64,000 bases of DNA from Medakamo hakoo. Its lineage: Eukaryota > Chlorophyta > Trebouxiophyceae > Coccomyxaceae. Shown here piece after piece: positions 14,401 to 26,400 of this stretch; the first letter of the stretch is position 1, and the number at the start of each line of letters is the position of its first letter. The DNA lies in the NCBI GenBank assembly GCA_026636295.1, contig CP089462.1:124001-188000 (forward strand), written 5' to 3'. Below the pieces are notes generated by a model. It was not told the DNA's origin, made no database searches, and worked only from the letters and a program-made list of their open reading frames with translations. The translations under genes and the position numbers were made by a program.

Positions 14401-17400
14401 GGCGGTGGCGCCGCACCCGCCGGCGCTCCGCTCCCACCGCCGCCCACCAGCCCGCCCACATACTCCGCCAAGGCACGGACGGTCGGGTAGTCAAAGGCCA
14501 GCGTGGTGGGCAACGCCTTGGCGCCGGGCGGGAGGAGGGCCTGGAGCGACCGGCGCAGTTCGACCGCGCCCATCGAGTCCAGCCCCGCCGCCATGAGGGG
14601 GGCGTCGTCGGATTCCGGTGGGGCGGAACCCAGGACGGTCGCGACGGCGGCCCGGACGGCGGGGAGGATGGTGGGATTTGATGGAGGTGGAGGCGGGGCA
14701 GGGCGCGCGGCGGGCGGCGTGGGCGCAGCCTTGACGCGGGCGGGCGGGCGGGTGGCCTCGGCAGGCGGCGGCGGGGGCGGCGGAGGGTGGTGGTGTGGTT
14801 GCGAGCCCGCAAATTCGGCAAAGATGGGCGCCACTGTGTGCGCCCGCGCCATCATCAGGCTCCAGTCAAAGGGCGAGGCCAACAGGAGGGCGGGCGGCAC
14901 CGGCGCGCCCAGCACGGCGGCGAGGGCGGCCAGCCCGCCGGCCGCGGGGAGGACGCCGAGGCCGGACGCGCGCACGCGCGGCAGCAGGCCGTGCACGGCC
15001 GCCATGCCGGCGCCGTCCCAGGCGCCCCACTGGACGGCGGTGGTGGGGGCGCCGGACTCGGACAGGCCCGCGCAGATGGCGTTGAGGGCCGCGTTGGCGG
15101 CGGCATAGTTGGCCTGGCCGGTCGGCGCGACGAGCGCCGAAACGGACGAAAACGCGGCGGCGGCGGGGAGCGGCAGGCAGGCCGCGCCCAACAGGCCCGC
15201 GCGGGCCAGCGCCAGGGCTCCCGCCACCTTGCCCGCCGCCGTCGTGCGGAAGGTGGACGGCGACTGGTTGGGCAGCACCGCGTCCGCCAAGTCGCCCGCG
15301 GCGTGGAGGACGGAGGCGGGGCGGGTGGTCGCGGCGCGCGCGGCCGCGGCGCACGCGCGCGCGCCGGCGCGCGAGCCGACGTCGCACAGCGCGGCCGTCA
15401 GCATGGCCGCCTGGCGGGGCAGGGCGGCCGGCAGCGTGCGCGCCGCCACCCGGTCGGCCGCCCACACGGCCTGGCCCGCGAGGCCGGCCCAGGAAGACGC
15501 CAGGCGGCCCAACCCGCCGGCGCCGCCCGTGATGTAGACGGGGCCGCGGGCGGGGGGCGGGCGGGCGGCTTGCCGCGCGCGGTGCGCGTGCGGGCCGCAG
15601 CTCAGCACGCGCGGCTGGACGGATGTGCGGCCGGTCGTGGCAGCACCGTACGCGTCCGCTGCAGTCGGAGGAGCCGCGAGGGAGGCGGCGGCATCGCCCG
15701 CGGCCGCGGTCCACGCCAGGCGGGGCGCTTCCTGCGCGCCGCACCGCGCGACGCCCCAGGCCGCGGCGGCCGCGACCGTGCAGCGCAGCCGCCGTGACCG
15801 GCGGGACAGAGGGGCAGGAGCGGCGGCAGCGGGCGGCAAGGCGCCGTGTCCAGACGTGGACAGGTGGACCTCCGTGCCGGGCGGCCCATTGCGCGCGGCA
15901 GCCGGCAGGACGGCGCCGGCGAGGGCCAGGGCGGCCGCGGGCGCGGAGCGCGGGAGGCGGGTGCGGCGCGCGGGGCCGCCACCCACCCGCAGGGTGAGGG
16001 CGGAGGGCGGCGACGCACGTTGACCCCGCGCCACCACCGCCGGCTCCGCCACCTGCATGGCGTACGCGTAGAGGAGAGTGGAGGCCGGCGCGGGCGCGGG
16101 CGCTGGCACTGGCGCGGGCGCGGGCGCGGGCGTGGGGGCAGCAGCAACCACCTCGCCGCTGCCGACCGCACGCGCGAGGAAGCCCGCGACGGCCGCCGCG
16201 CCCACCACAAAGGCGGCTTCCACGTCCGTCTCACCAGGCGCGAGGCGCACGCCACCCGTCGCCCAGGCAGGCTGGACGGCGTCACCACCGGCGTGAAAGG
16301 CGCCGACCGCGACAGGGATGCGAGGCGGGGCCGCGCCCGCGCCCGGCGCCGCGAGCGCAGCGGCCGTGTGCGTGCCGGCGTCCAAGGTGGCCGGGTGCAG
16401 GGTGAACCCTCCCGGCTGGGCGCATGCAGAGGGCGGTGGCGGCACCAGGGCGGCGACAGCAGTGGGGACCGGCCGAGCGTCGGGCGCCCGGGCAAACAGG
16501 GCACGCGGCGGCACGCGGGCCTGGTGACCGCCGCCGTCCGCCACCGCGGCCAGGACGGCCGTCAGGTGCGGGCGGCGGCCGGCAGGCCCGACAGTGACCT
16601 CACCAGTCCGGCCGTCAACGGTGAGTGCCAGGCGGACGGGTGAGCCGGGCGTCAGCACGCACGGCGACGGCACAGCGATGCGGGCCAGGGCCGGGGTCGG
16701 GCCGCCGCCGCCCTCTCCACCATACAACAGCGTCCGGCCGGCCGCCAACCCCGCCTCCATCATGGCGGCAGCCGGTAAGAGCGCCAGACCACGGATGACG
16801 TGGTCGGCCAGCCAGGCCAGGGCGGGTGTGGTGGAGAGCGGAGGCGTGAGCAGAGTGACGGACGCCGAGGCCAGCGGGACGACCGCGTCTGCCAGCAGCG
16901 CGTGCGGCCGCGGCCCAAACCAGGCGCGCGCCCGGCGCCAGGGCAGGGGCGCCGACGGTGAGGCAGGCGGGCCACCGGCCGGCCCAGCCAGCACCGCGTG
17001 CGCGTTCGTGCCCTGGAACGCAAACGCAGACACGCCCCAGGCCGCGGGCGTGGCCGGGGTGGGAGCGCGCCCCGCGCCCCGGCCGACAGCCAGGCGGCCG
17101 ACGCCACTGCCGCCGCCGCCACTGCCACCGCCGCCTCCACCACGTCCGGCCTCCAGCGCGCCGGTGACGTGCGGGTTGAGGCTGCGCAGGCCGGGCAGGC
17201 TAGCAGCGCACCGGGTGAGGAGGGAGGCGAGGGCGGAGGCCAGGCCGACGGCGCCGGCAGCGGGTTCGGTGTGGCCGACCGTCGCTTTCGCCGCGGCACA
17301 CCGCAGCGGGGCGGCTGAGCCGCCGGCCGGCGCCAGGACCGCGCCCGCCGCCCCTAGCTCGATGGGGTCGCCCAGCGCAGTGCCAGTGCCGTGCAAGTCC

Positions 17401-20400
17401 AAGCCCGCGACGCGGGCCACGCCCGCGTCGCCCAGGGCGGACCGGAGGACGGCTTGCTGGGCCGGGCCCGACGGCGTCGTCAACCCGGCCGACCGGCCGT
17501 CCTGGTTGACGGCCGTGCCGGCCAGGAGGGCCGTGCCGGCTGGTCCAGTGCCGGCCACAACACACAACCGCGCCACTAAGCACGATTCAGCCCGGCCGTA
17601 CCCGTCGGCGGACGAGTCCATGGCCTTGCACCGGCCGTCGGCGCACAGCATGCCCGCCGCCGCCGCCGTGGCCGCGGTCGTTTCGGCGAGCATGAGGTTC
17701 ACCGCCGCGGCCAGCGCGGCGCCGGCGCCGCGTTCCCGCAAGTGCCGGCCGCCCAAGTGGGCGGCTACCAAAGCGGACGAGCACGCGGTGTCGACCGCGG
17801 CGGCCGGACCGGACAGGCCAAAGACGAACGCCACCCGCCCGGCCGCGACGGAGAAGGGCGTGCCGGTCGCGACGTACGACGCGCCGGCAGCGTCGACGGC
17901 GCCGGCGCCACGCGCGCGGCGGGCGAGGGCGCCGTACTCCATTTGTTGGATGCCCACGAAGACGGCGGTGGCCGGGTCGTGGGTTGCGCCGTCGGCGGAC
18001 GCGAGCGCTTCGCCGCAGGCCTCCAACACCAGGCGCTGCTGCGGGTCGAGCGCGGCGGCCTCGTGCGCCGAGACGCCGAGCGCGCGGCCGTCAAAGCCCG
18101 CGACGGACGGCATCCATCCCGCAAAGCGCACGGTGTCGGGCGAGGTGGTGGGTGCGTCGGCGTCCCAGCGGTCGAGCGGCACGGTGGAGATGGCGTCGGC
18201 GGTGGGCGACGGCGTCGGCGGCAGGCGGGCGACCATGGACAGGGCGATGGCCGGGCGGGGTGGGAGCGCGGCGGGGAGGAGGACGCGGTCGACGGCGACC
18301 GCCGGCTCCGCCTGCTCCCTCAGCGCCGCGCTCCCGCCTCCGCCCAGCAGGCCGTGCACGTACGCCGCCGCCGCGCCCACGTCCGGGTAGTCGAACGCGA
18401 GCGTGGGCGGCAGGGTGAGGCCGCCGCCGACGGACCGGGCGATCGCGGCCGCCAGTTCGACCGCGCCCAGCGAGTCCAGGCCCGCGTCGGCGAAGCGGCC
18501 AGAGGGTGGGAGGGACGTGCCCAGGACGTCGGACGCGGTGGACTGGATGAGGGACGTCAAGGCGGGCAGGTCCAGGTGCGGCGGAGGAGCGGTGGAGGGC
18601 GCGGGCGTGGTGGATGGCGCAAGCAGGGCGGGCGTCGCTCTCAGTCCGTCCACGACTTCACCCTCCTCCTCGCCGCCGCCCGCGTCCGCCGCCGCACTCA
18701 GGTCGTCCACGTACGCCCACTTGCCACGGGCTGTGTTGATGGCCGCAAACCGGGCAGGCGACAGGGCGGCCGTGATGCAGCCGGGCGGCCCGCCCAGGGA
18801 GGCGAGCAAGGCGGGCCCCGCCGCGGCCAGCGGCAGCGGGTGGACGCCGACCGACCGGAGGTCGCCCGCCGCCCCGGCCGCCATGCCGCCGCCGCCAAAC
18901 GGGCCCAGGAGCGGAGCGCCTGCCACGCGGCCGGACGCGTGCGCGCTGGCTGCGGCAGCAGCCAGCACAGCGTTGGCGGCGGCGTACGCGCCCGCCCCCG
19001 CCTGCGACCAGGCGGCAGAGGTGGAGGCGGTCGCCGCGTGCGCCGCGCACGGCAGCAGCGCCGCGGCCGCGTCGGGCCGGCCCAGCACAGCCGCCGCCGC
19101 GGTTTTGGGGCCGGCCAGCGCAGCAGCCGCGTCCTCCGTCAAGCCCTCCAGCCCCCCAAACTCCATGACGCCGGCCGCGTGAATGACGAGCGTCACGGCC
19201 GGCAGCTCTTCCCGTGCCCAGGCGAGCAGTGCCATGATGGCGGCCGGGTCGGCCGCGTCGACCGAACGGGTGAGCACGGCCGGGGGTTTGGGGGCCGCGG
19301 CCCGGACGGCTGCCACAGCGTCGGCGTCAGCGGGCGTGCGAGATGCCAGGACGATGGTCGGCGCGCCGCGCCTGGCCGCGTCGATGGCGGCGGCCAAGCC
19401 CAGGCCGCGGGAGCCGCCCACCACGACGACCGTGCCGGCCCAGGCGGCCGAGGCAGCGCCGGGCGGCCGCGGGCGGCGGGTGGGGGCTGGGACAAGGCGC
19501 TCCCGGGTCAGGCGGCCGTTGGGTGCGGTGGCCAGGCCGGCTTCGCCGCCGGCCGCAGCGCGGGCGATGAGGCGGGCCCAGTCCAGGGCGGGCGGGTCGA
19601 CGGGGCTGAAGACGACGGGCCCGGCCGCGGCCCGGCGCTCCAGGAAGAGCGTGCGGGCCAGCGCGGCCGAGGCGGCGGCGGCGGCGGTGCTGGCGTCGCC
19701 GCACACCAGCGTGGCCATGGGCGGGCCGGGCGCGGGCCGGGCGGCCGCAGCCCGGTAGGCAGGCAGGAGCGCCCAGGCGTCAGCGGTCGGCGGGGCGACG
19801 GCGACGCACGCCGCGGCAGCGGGCCCGGCGTCGTCGAGCGAGGCCGCGGGCCGCGCGCCTGGCAGGCTGCCCCCACCCACGCACACCAGCTCTCCGGCGG
19901 GCGCGCTGGACGCGGAGTCCTGCACTGCCAGCCAGGCCGTGTGGTAAGCCGTCGCGTCGGCGGGCCGGGCGCGGCGGGCGGCCGGGCGCCAGGCCAGGCC
20001 GATGGAGGTTGTCGCACGGGTGGCAGAGGCGGAGGTGAACGAGGAGGAGGCGTCGCCCGCCACGGCGTCCACGCTCGCCAAGCGCGGAGTGGGGGTGGGC
20101 AGGGATGCGGCAGGCGCAGTGCAGGCGGCGGCCAAGGCCAAGCTCGCTTCCGTGGCCAGGGCACGGTCGACCGCGGGCGTGAGCGCGGCGGTCGCGTGGG
20201 CGGTCGCGGGCGGGCGGGGGAGGAGGGCTGGCCGCCAAGCCACCAGGCGGCGGGCCGTGGACGGCAGGGCGGCGCCTGCGCCCTCCTCCACGGATGCCAC
20301 AGTGCCGGCCAGCACCACCGCCGCGCCGGCTGTCACGCGCACGGCGCCGGTCGCCGTGTCGACGGCCACGTGGACGGGCGCGGAGTTCAGGCCCAACACC

Positions 20401-23400
20401 CGGCCCGCACCGCGCAGGCTCACGCCCGCCAGCGCAGCGGCCGCACCCGTCGCCGGTGCCAGGGCGTCCACCATGCAGCGACCCAGCTCCAGCAACACGC
20501 CCGCGTGCAAGCGGCGGGCCGGGAAGAGCGCCGCCGTGCGTAGCGTGCCCGCGACGGCGGCTTCGGCGGTGACAACAGCCGGGTCCCTCGAAAACACCAG
20601 GCCCGCCAGCAAGGCGGGCGCGCGCGGCGCGTACCAGTGCCGGGCGCGCGCCCAGGGAATGGGGGCAGGGCGACGCAGTGCACCAGCACCTGACGGCGCG
20701 GCGACCAGGGCGTGCGCGTTGGTGCCTTGGAACGCAAAGGCCGACGCGCCGACGAGCGGGCGGGGTGGCGAGGCCGGCGACGGGCCGGCCGCGCGCGAGA
20801 TGCAGCTCCGCCCCAGCGCCGCCGCGACGTGCGGGTTGAGGGAGGTCAGGTGTGGGGTCGGGGAGCGCAGGCGGCGTCCAGCCCGCCCCGCTGCGGCCAG
20901 TAAACCAACCAGCCCAGCCGCGGCTTCCGCGTGGGCGGTGCGGGCTTTCGGCGCGCCGAGGTCGGTCGGCGCGGCGGAAGGGCCGACCGGCGACAGCCCG
21001 GCAGCGACGGCCGCCACCTCGATCGGGTCGCCCAAAGCCGTGCCCGTGCCGTGCAGTTCCACAGCGGAGACTGAGGATGCAGCACAGTTGGACGCATGCA
21101 GCGCGGCCCTGATCGCGGCCGTCTGGGCGGGGCCGTGCGGCGCGGTCAGGCCAGCAGACCGGCCGTCCTGGTTGACGGCCGTCGCGGCGAGCAGGGCCAC
21201 CGGCGCGCTGGAGCCGCCCGCCTGGAGCACGACGACGACGGCGGCTTCCGCGCGGCCGTACCCGTCCGCTCCGGCATCCAAAGCCTTGCACCGCCCGTCG
21301 GGCGCCAGCATGCCGGTCGCGCCGAAGGCTGCGGCCGTGCCGGCGGCGAGGGCCAGGCTGACGCCAGCGGCGAGGGAGAACGGAGGCTGGGGGCCGCCCT
21401 CCGGCCCGCCCCGCAGCGTCCCGGCCGCCAGGTGCGTGGCCACGAGGGCAGAGGAACACGCCGTGTCCACCGCGGCAGCCGGCCCGCGCAGGCCAAAGAC
21501 GTACGCCAGGCGGCCCGCCGCAACGGAGCCGGCGGCGCCCGTGGCGGTGAAGGTCGAAGGCTGCGGGTGCGCGGCCGCAGACAGGGCCGCGTAATCGACG
21601 GCGCCGATGCCGACGAAGACGGCCGCCTCACCGCCACCGTCCAGCCCAGCCTCACCCAGTGCGGTGCGGCCCAGCTCCAACAGCAGGCGCTGCTGCGGAT
21701 CCATGGCCTCCGCTTCCGCCCGGGTCAGGCCGAACGCGGCCGCGTCAAAGGCCGACGCGCGGCCTGGGTGGAGGACGGCGCCGAAGCGAGGGGCCCGGCT
21801 GCCCCGCGCGGCGGCCGTGTCCACGTCCCAGCGGCGCCAGGGGATGGGTGTGACGGCGTCCAGGGACATGGCCGTGCCGGGTGGGTGGGCGCCGGGGTAC
21901 AGGGCGGCGGCGGACGCGATGGAGATGGGAGCGAGTGGGAGGGCGTGGTGGGTTGTTGGTGTTGTTGAAGGGGGCGGGACGGCCGGCGGCACGACCGCCC
22001 CCTCTCCCACCACTTCCCTCAAATGCGCCACCAGTGCGGCCACGGTTGGGTGGTTGTACGCGACCGTGGACGCCAGGCCTGGAGCGCCGAAGCGGGCGGC
22101 CAGGGCGTTGCGCAGCTCGACCGCGCCGAGCGAGTCCAGGCCGGCCTCGGTCAAAGGCGTGTCGGCTGACAGGGCTGCGCTCCCACTGCCGCCGAGCACA
22201 GAGCGGACGGCGTCGGCGACGGCGGCTTCCGTGATGAGGGAGGGCGAGGAGCGGGTGCGAGCGGTGGCGGGCGTGCCGGGTGGCGGCGCCTCGGCCGCGC
22301 CGACAGCAGCAGGCGCGACCGCCTGGAAGAAGGGCGGCGGCCGCGCACCCGCCAGCAGCACACCCCAATCAACGAGGGCCGCCATGGTGGTCGGCGGCCC
22401 TGCAGCTGACATGAGCGAGCCCAACGCCGCCAACCCCAGCGGCGGTGGGATGGGAGACAGGCCGGACTTTTTCATGCGCGCGACGACGGCCGCACCCGCG
22501 GCCATGCCGCCGCTGCCCTCAGACGGCGCGGCCCAGCCGCCCCACTGGATGGACAGGGCGGCCGTGCCAGCGTCGGCCTGACGGGCCATCCAGGCGTCCA
22601 GGGCCGCGTTGGCAGCCGCGTATGACGCCTGCCCGGGCGAGCCCAGGACGGAGGCGGAGGACGTGAACGCGACGAGGGCCGGACCGGCCGTCGTCGCACC
22701 CAGCGGGTCGGCCGCCAGCGCCCGGCGCAGCGCGCGCGCCGTGCCCAGCTTGGACGCGTACGTGGCGCGCAAGTGCGACGGACGCTGGCCTGCCAGGCCG
22801 GCGTCGGCCAGCACACCACCAGACAGGACGATGCCCGCGATGCCGGGCGAGTGGGCGCACCGGGTGAGGAGGTGGGTGAGCGCGGACGCGTCGGCCGTGG
22901 CGCTCGCGTCGGCCGCGAGCGCGGTCACGGCGGCAGAGCAGCCGTCCGTCGCCGCGAGCGTGAGCAGGCTGGACGTGTCAGACCGACCCGACCGGCCTGT
23001 CAGCACAATGCGAGCAGCAGGTCCACCCGCGCCGGCCAGCCAGGACGCGGTCGACCCGCCCAGCGCGCCCAAGCCGCCCGTCACAACCCAGGCCGGGTGA
23101 CGGCGCGGTGGTGGCGGCGAGGTGGTGGTGGACGGCACCGCCGCCGCCGACACGCCGCCCCGCTTGGCTTCCAGCACCACTTTACCAACGGCGGGCGAGT
23201 GCGCCATGGCCCGCATGGCGTCCCGGGCCCGGCCCAACGGGTACGTGGTGGCGGGCAGCGGGCGGGCGGCGCCCGCGCACGCCAGCGCCGCGACGCGCGC
23301 CAGCAGCCCACCCAGGACGCGGCCGGGCAGCAGGTCGATGGCGACGACCGCAAACGCCAAGTCCGGCCGTTCCTGGGCGGCGCGGGCGGGGGACCAGACG

Positions 23401-26400
23401 CCGCGCTTGGCGATTTCTGTGAAGGACCCGCCGGCGGTGAGGCAGGCCAGGGAGGCGGCCACCATGCCGGGCGAGGTCAGGGAGTTGATGACGGACGAGG
23501 CGGGGCCGCGCGCGTCGCGCGCGTCGGCGCCGGTGGGCGGCGGCACGCCGAAAAGGTCGGTAAACGCCGTGTCGCGGGAGCCGGCCGCAGCGGCAGCGCC
23601 CGCGGCCCGCACGGCCGCACGCCGGTCAGGCGAGCTGGCCGTGGCGAGGGGCGTGGCGCCGGCGGCACGCGTGACGACGTCCAGGGCGGCCAAGCCGACG
23701 CCGCCCGCGCCGGCCTGGATCAAGACGCGCGCCGACGGGGGCGGCAGGCTGCCGGCGCCGAACGCGGCGTCGAAGCAGGCCAGGACGGTGGCGTAGGCCG
23801 TGGGCAGCGTTGCGGCTTCCACGGCCGTCAGGCCAGGCGGGGCGGGCATGACCAGGTCGGCGGGCGCGTCGACGGTCGAGGCCATGCAGCCGGGCGCCAA
23901 ACCAAACACGGCGTCGCCGACGCGCAGGCGGCCGGCCGTCCCGGCGCCGACCGCCGTCACCACGCCGCACACATCCCCACCGGGCGGACCCGGGTCGGCA
24001 CCAGGGTACATGCCCAGGACATTCAGCACGTCCCGGAAGTTGAGGCCGACGGCGCGGACGGCCAGGCGAACCTTGCCGGGCGACGGCGGGCGGGCGAGGT
24101 GCGGGGCGGGCACGAGCGCGAGGTTGGTCAGCGACCCGCGCGGCCGGGCTTCCAAGCGAGTGGCAGGCGGAGGGATGGCCGCGTGCGGGCGAGGGAGCAG
24201 CGTGTGCGTGGACGTGATGCCACCGTCCAGAGAGACGCCGTACGCGTCTGTGCGCGAGGCCAGGGCCCGGGCGGACGCGAGGTCGGCGGGCGTGGCGGCG
24301 GGCGAGGCCGACACGCACGCCGCGCCGCCGCCCGCTTCGGCGGCCGCGACGCGGATGAGAGCCGCGGCGGCTGGGCCGCCCATCCCACTGGTCAAGGCAA
24401 TGGCCGGCTTGCGTCCGGCTTGCAATGCCGCCAGGACGGCGGCGGCGCCCGCGACGGACGGGCGGGCGCGGACGGCGCGGATGGTGCGGCCGGGTCCAGC
24501 GCTCGCCCGGCCGCGGCCGGTGGGTTCGGCCGCCAGGGCGACCGTGTCGTACACCATGGGCACGGGCGCCACGGCCCGTGCGTCGGGCGCACTTGACACA
24601 GGCGCAGCGCGCAAGCCGCGGACGGCCAGCGCCCCGCCCGCCGTCACGTCCAGCAGGACGGCGGCGTTCTCGGCCGGGCTGGCGACCGCGCTGGCCCAGC
24701 CGGTGGCGCCGCCCCCTCCCGCCACCGCGGCATCCAGCCCGGCGGGAATGCGCAACGGACCGCCCTCTGCCGCACCAGCCGAGGCCAGGTGCAAGGCAGC
24801 GTCGGCGACGGCTGGGTGGGCCAGGAAGCCGTCGGCGGTGGGAGGGGGCAGGAGGGACGCGATGGGGCCGGGCGGTGGGGTGGTGGTGGCAGCGGTGCGG
24901 CCGGCCACCCAGCGCGCACAGCCGCGAGGCTGATGGGCAGCAGGCGCCGTCGGTGCCGGGACCACGGGCGCCAGGCGGCCGCGGGCGGCAGGGCGGGCGC
25001 CAGCCCCAGCCACCACTTCGACCTCCCCACTCTCCACGTCCACGCGGACGAGGGCGTGGGCGGGCGGATACACGAGGGCCAGCGGCGACGCAAACGACAC
25101 GGCCGCGACAGCCACCCCGCGGCTGCTCCACTCCCACCCGGCTCCACCGGCCAGCAGACACGCCGCGCCCGCCGCCGCGGCTTCCAGCATGGCGGTCGCG
25201 GGCAGGATGGCTTTGTCGGTAACCACGTGGTCGCGCAGGAAGGCCAGGGCCGGGTGGGCGAGGCCGACCTCGAAGGCGGCTGCGTGCGGCGTTGGGCCAG
25301 CAGCGAGCGACCGGCGGGCGAGGTAGAGGCAGCGGGGCACGGGCCAGTGACTGGCGGGCGCCCAGGGGGAGGGTGGTGGGTGCGGGGCGGCCACTCCGCC
25401 ATCTCCAGGCATGACAAGCGCATGCGCATTCACGCCAGACATGCCAAACGCAGACACGCCGGCGAGCAAAGCCGGGCGGGCGGGCCCGGGCGCGCGCGGC
25501 GCGGCCGCGCCGCGCCAGTCGTCCAGCGCGGCCGCGGCGTGCGGGTTGAGGGAGCGCAGGTGGCCGATGGGGGCGGACCGGCCGGCCCGGCCGGCCACGA
25601 CCGCGCTCAACACTCCCGTCAGGCCAGCCGCCCCTTCCGTGTGGCCCACGCACGCCTTGGGCGCGGCCAGGACGAGGGGCTGAGCAGGCGCCGCGCGCCG
25701 GCCGAGCGCGGCCGCGAGCGCCGACACCTCGATGGGGTCGCCCAGGGGCGTGCCCGTGCCGTGCAGCGCGACCGAGCGCAAGTCCGACTGGTCCGCGTCA
25801 CAGCGCTCCCAGGCCGCGCGGACGACCGCCGTCTGGGCGGGCCCGGACGGTGCGGTCAGGCCGGACGCGGTGCCGGCCTGGCCGACGGCCGAGCCGGCCA
25901 GGCGGGCGAGCGGCGGCGCGGTGGGCGGCAACCCGTCCCCCCCGCCCGCCGCCCGCAGCAGCAGGACGGCCACGGCTTCACCCCGCCCGTACCCGTCCGC
26001 GGCCGCGTCCAGGGCAGCACACCGCCCGGCCGGCGACAGGGCGCCCAGCGCGCAGATGCCGGCCATGGTGCCGGGCAGCAGCATGGCGTGGACGCCGCCG
26101 ACGGCCGCGGCCGCGCACTCCCGCCCGGCCGTCAGGGCCTGGCGGGCCAGGTGCGCCGCGACCAGGGAGGACGAACAGGCGGTGTGCACGGTGGCGGCGG
26201 GGCCGGCCCAGCCCAGGGCGTGGGCCACGCGGCCGGCCAAGAAGTCCATGCCATTGCCGGTCGCGAGCGCGGGCGTGACGGGCGCGCCCCACCGCCCCGC
26301 GGCCGCGGCCACGAACTCGACGTGCATGACGCCCACGTACAGGCCCGTGGAGGTGGGGTCGATGCCCGGCGCGGCGGCCGCTGCGTCCGCCGCGTGCGTC

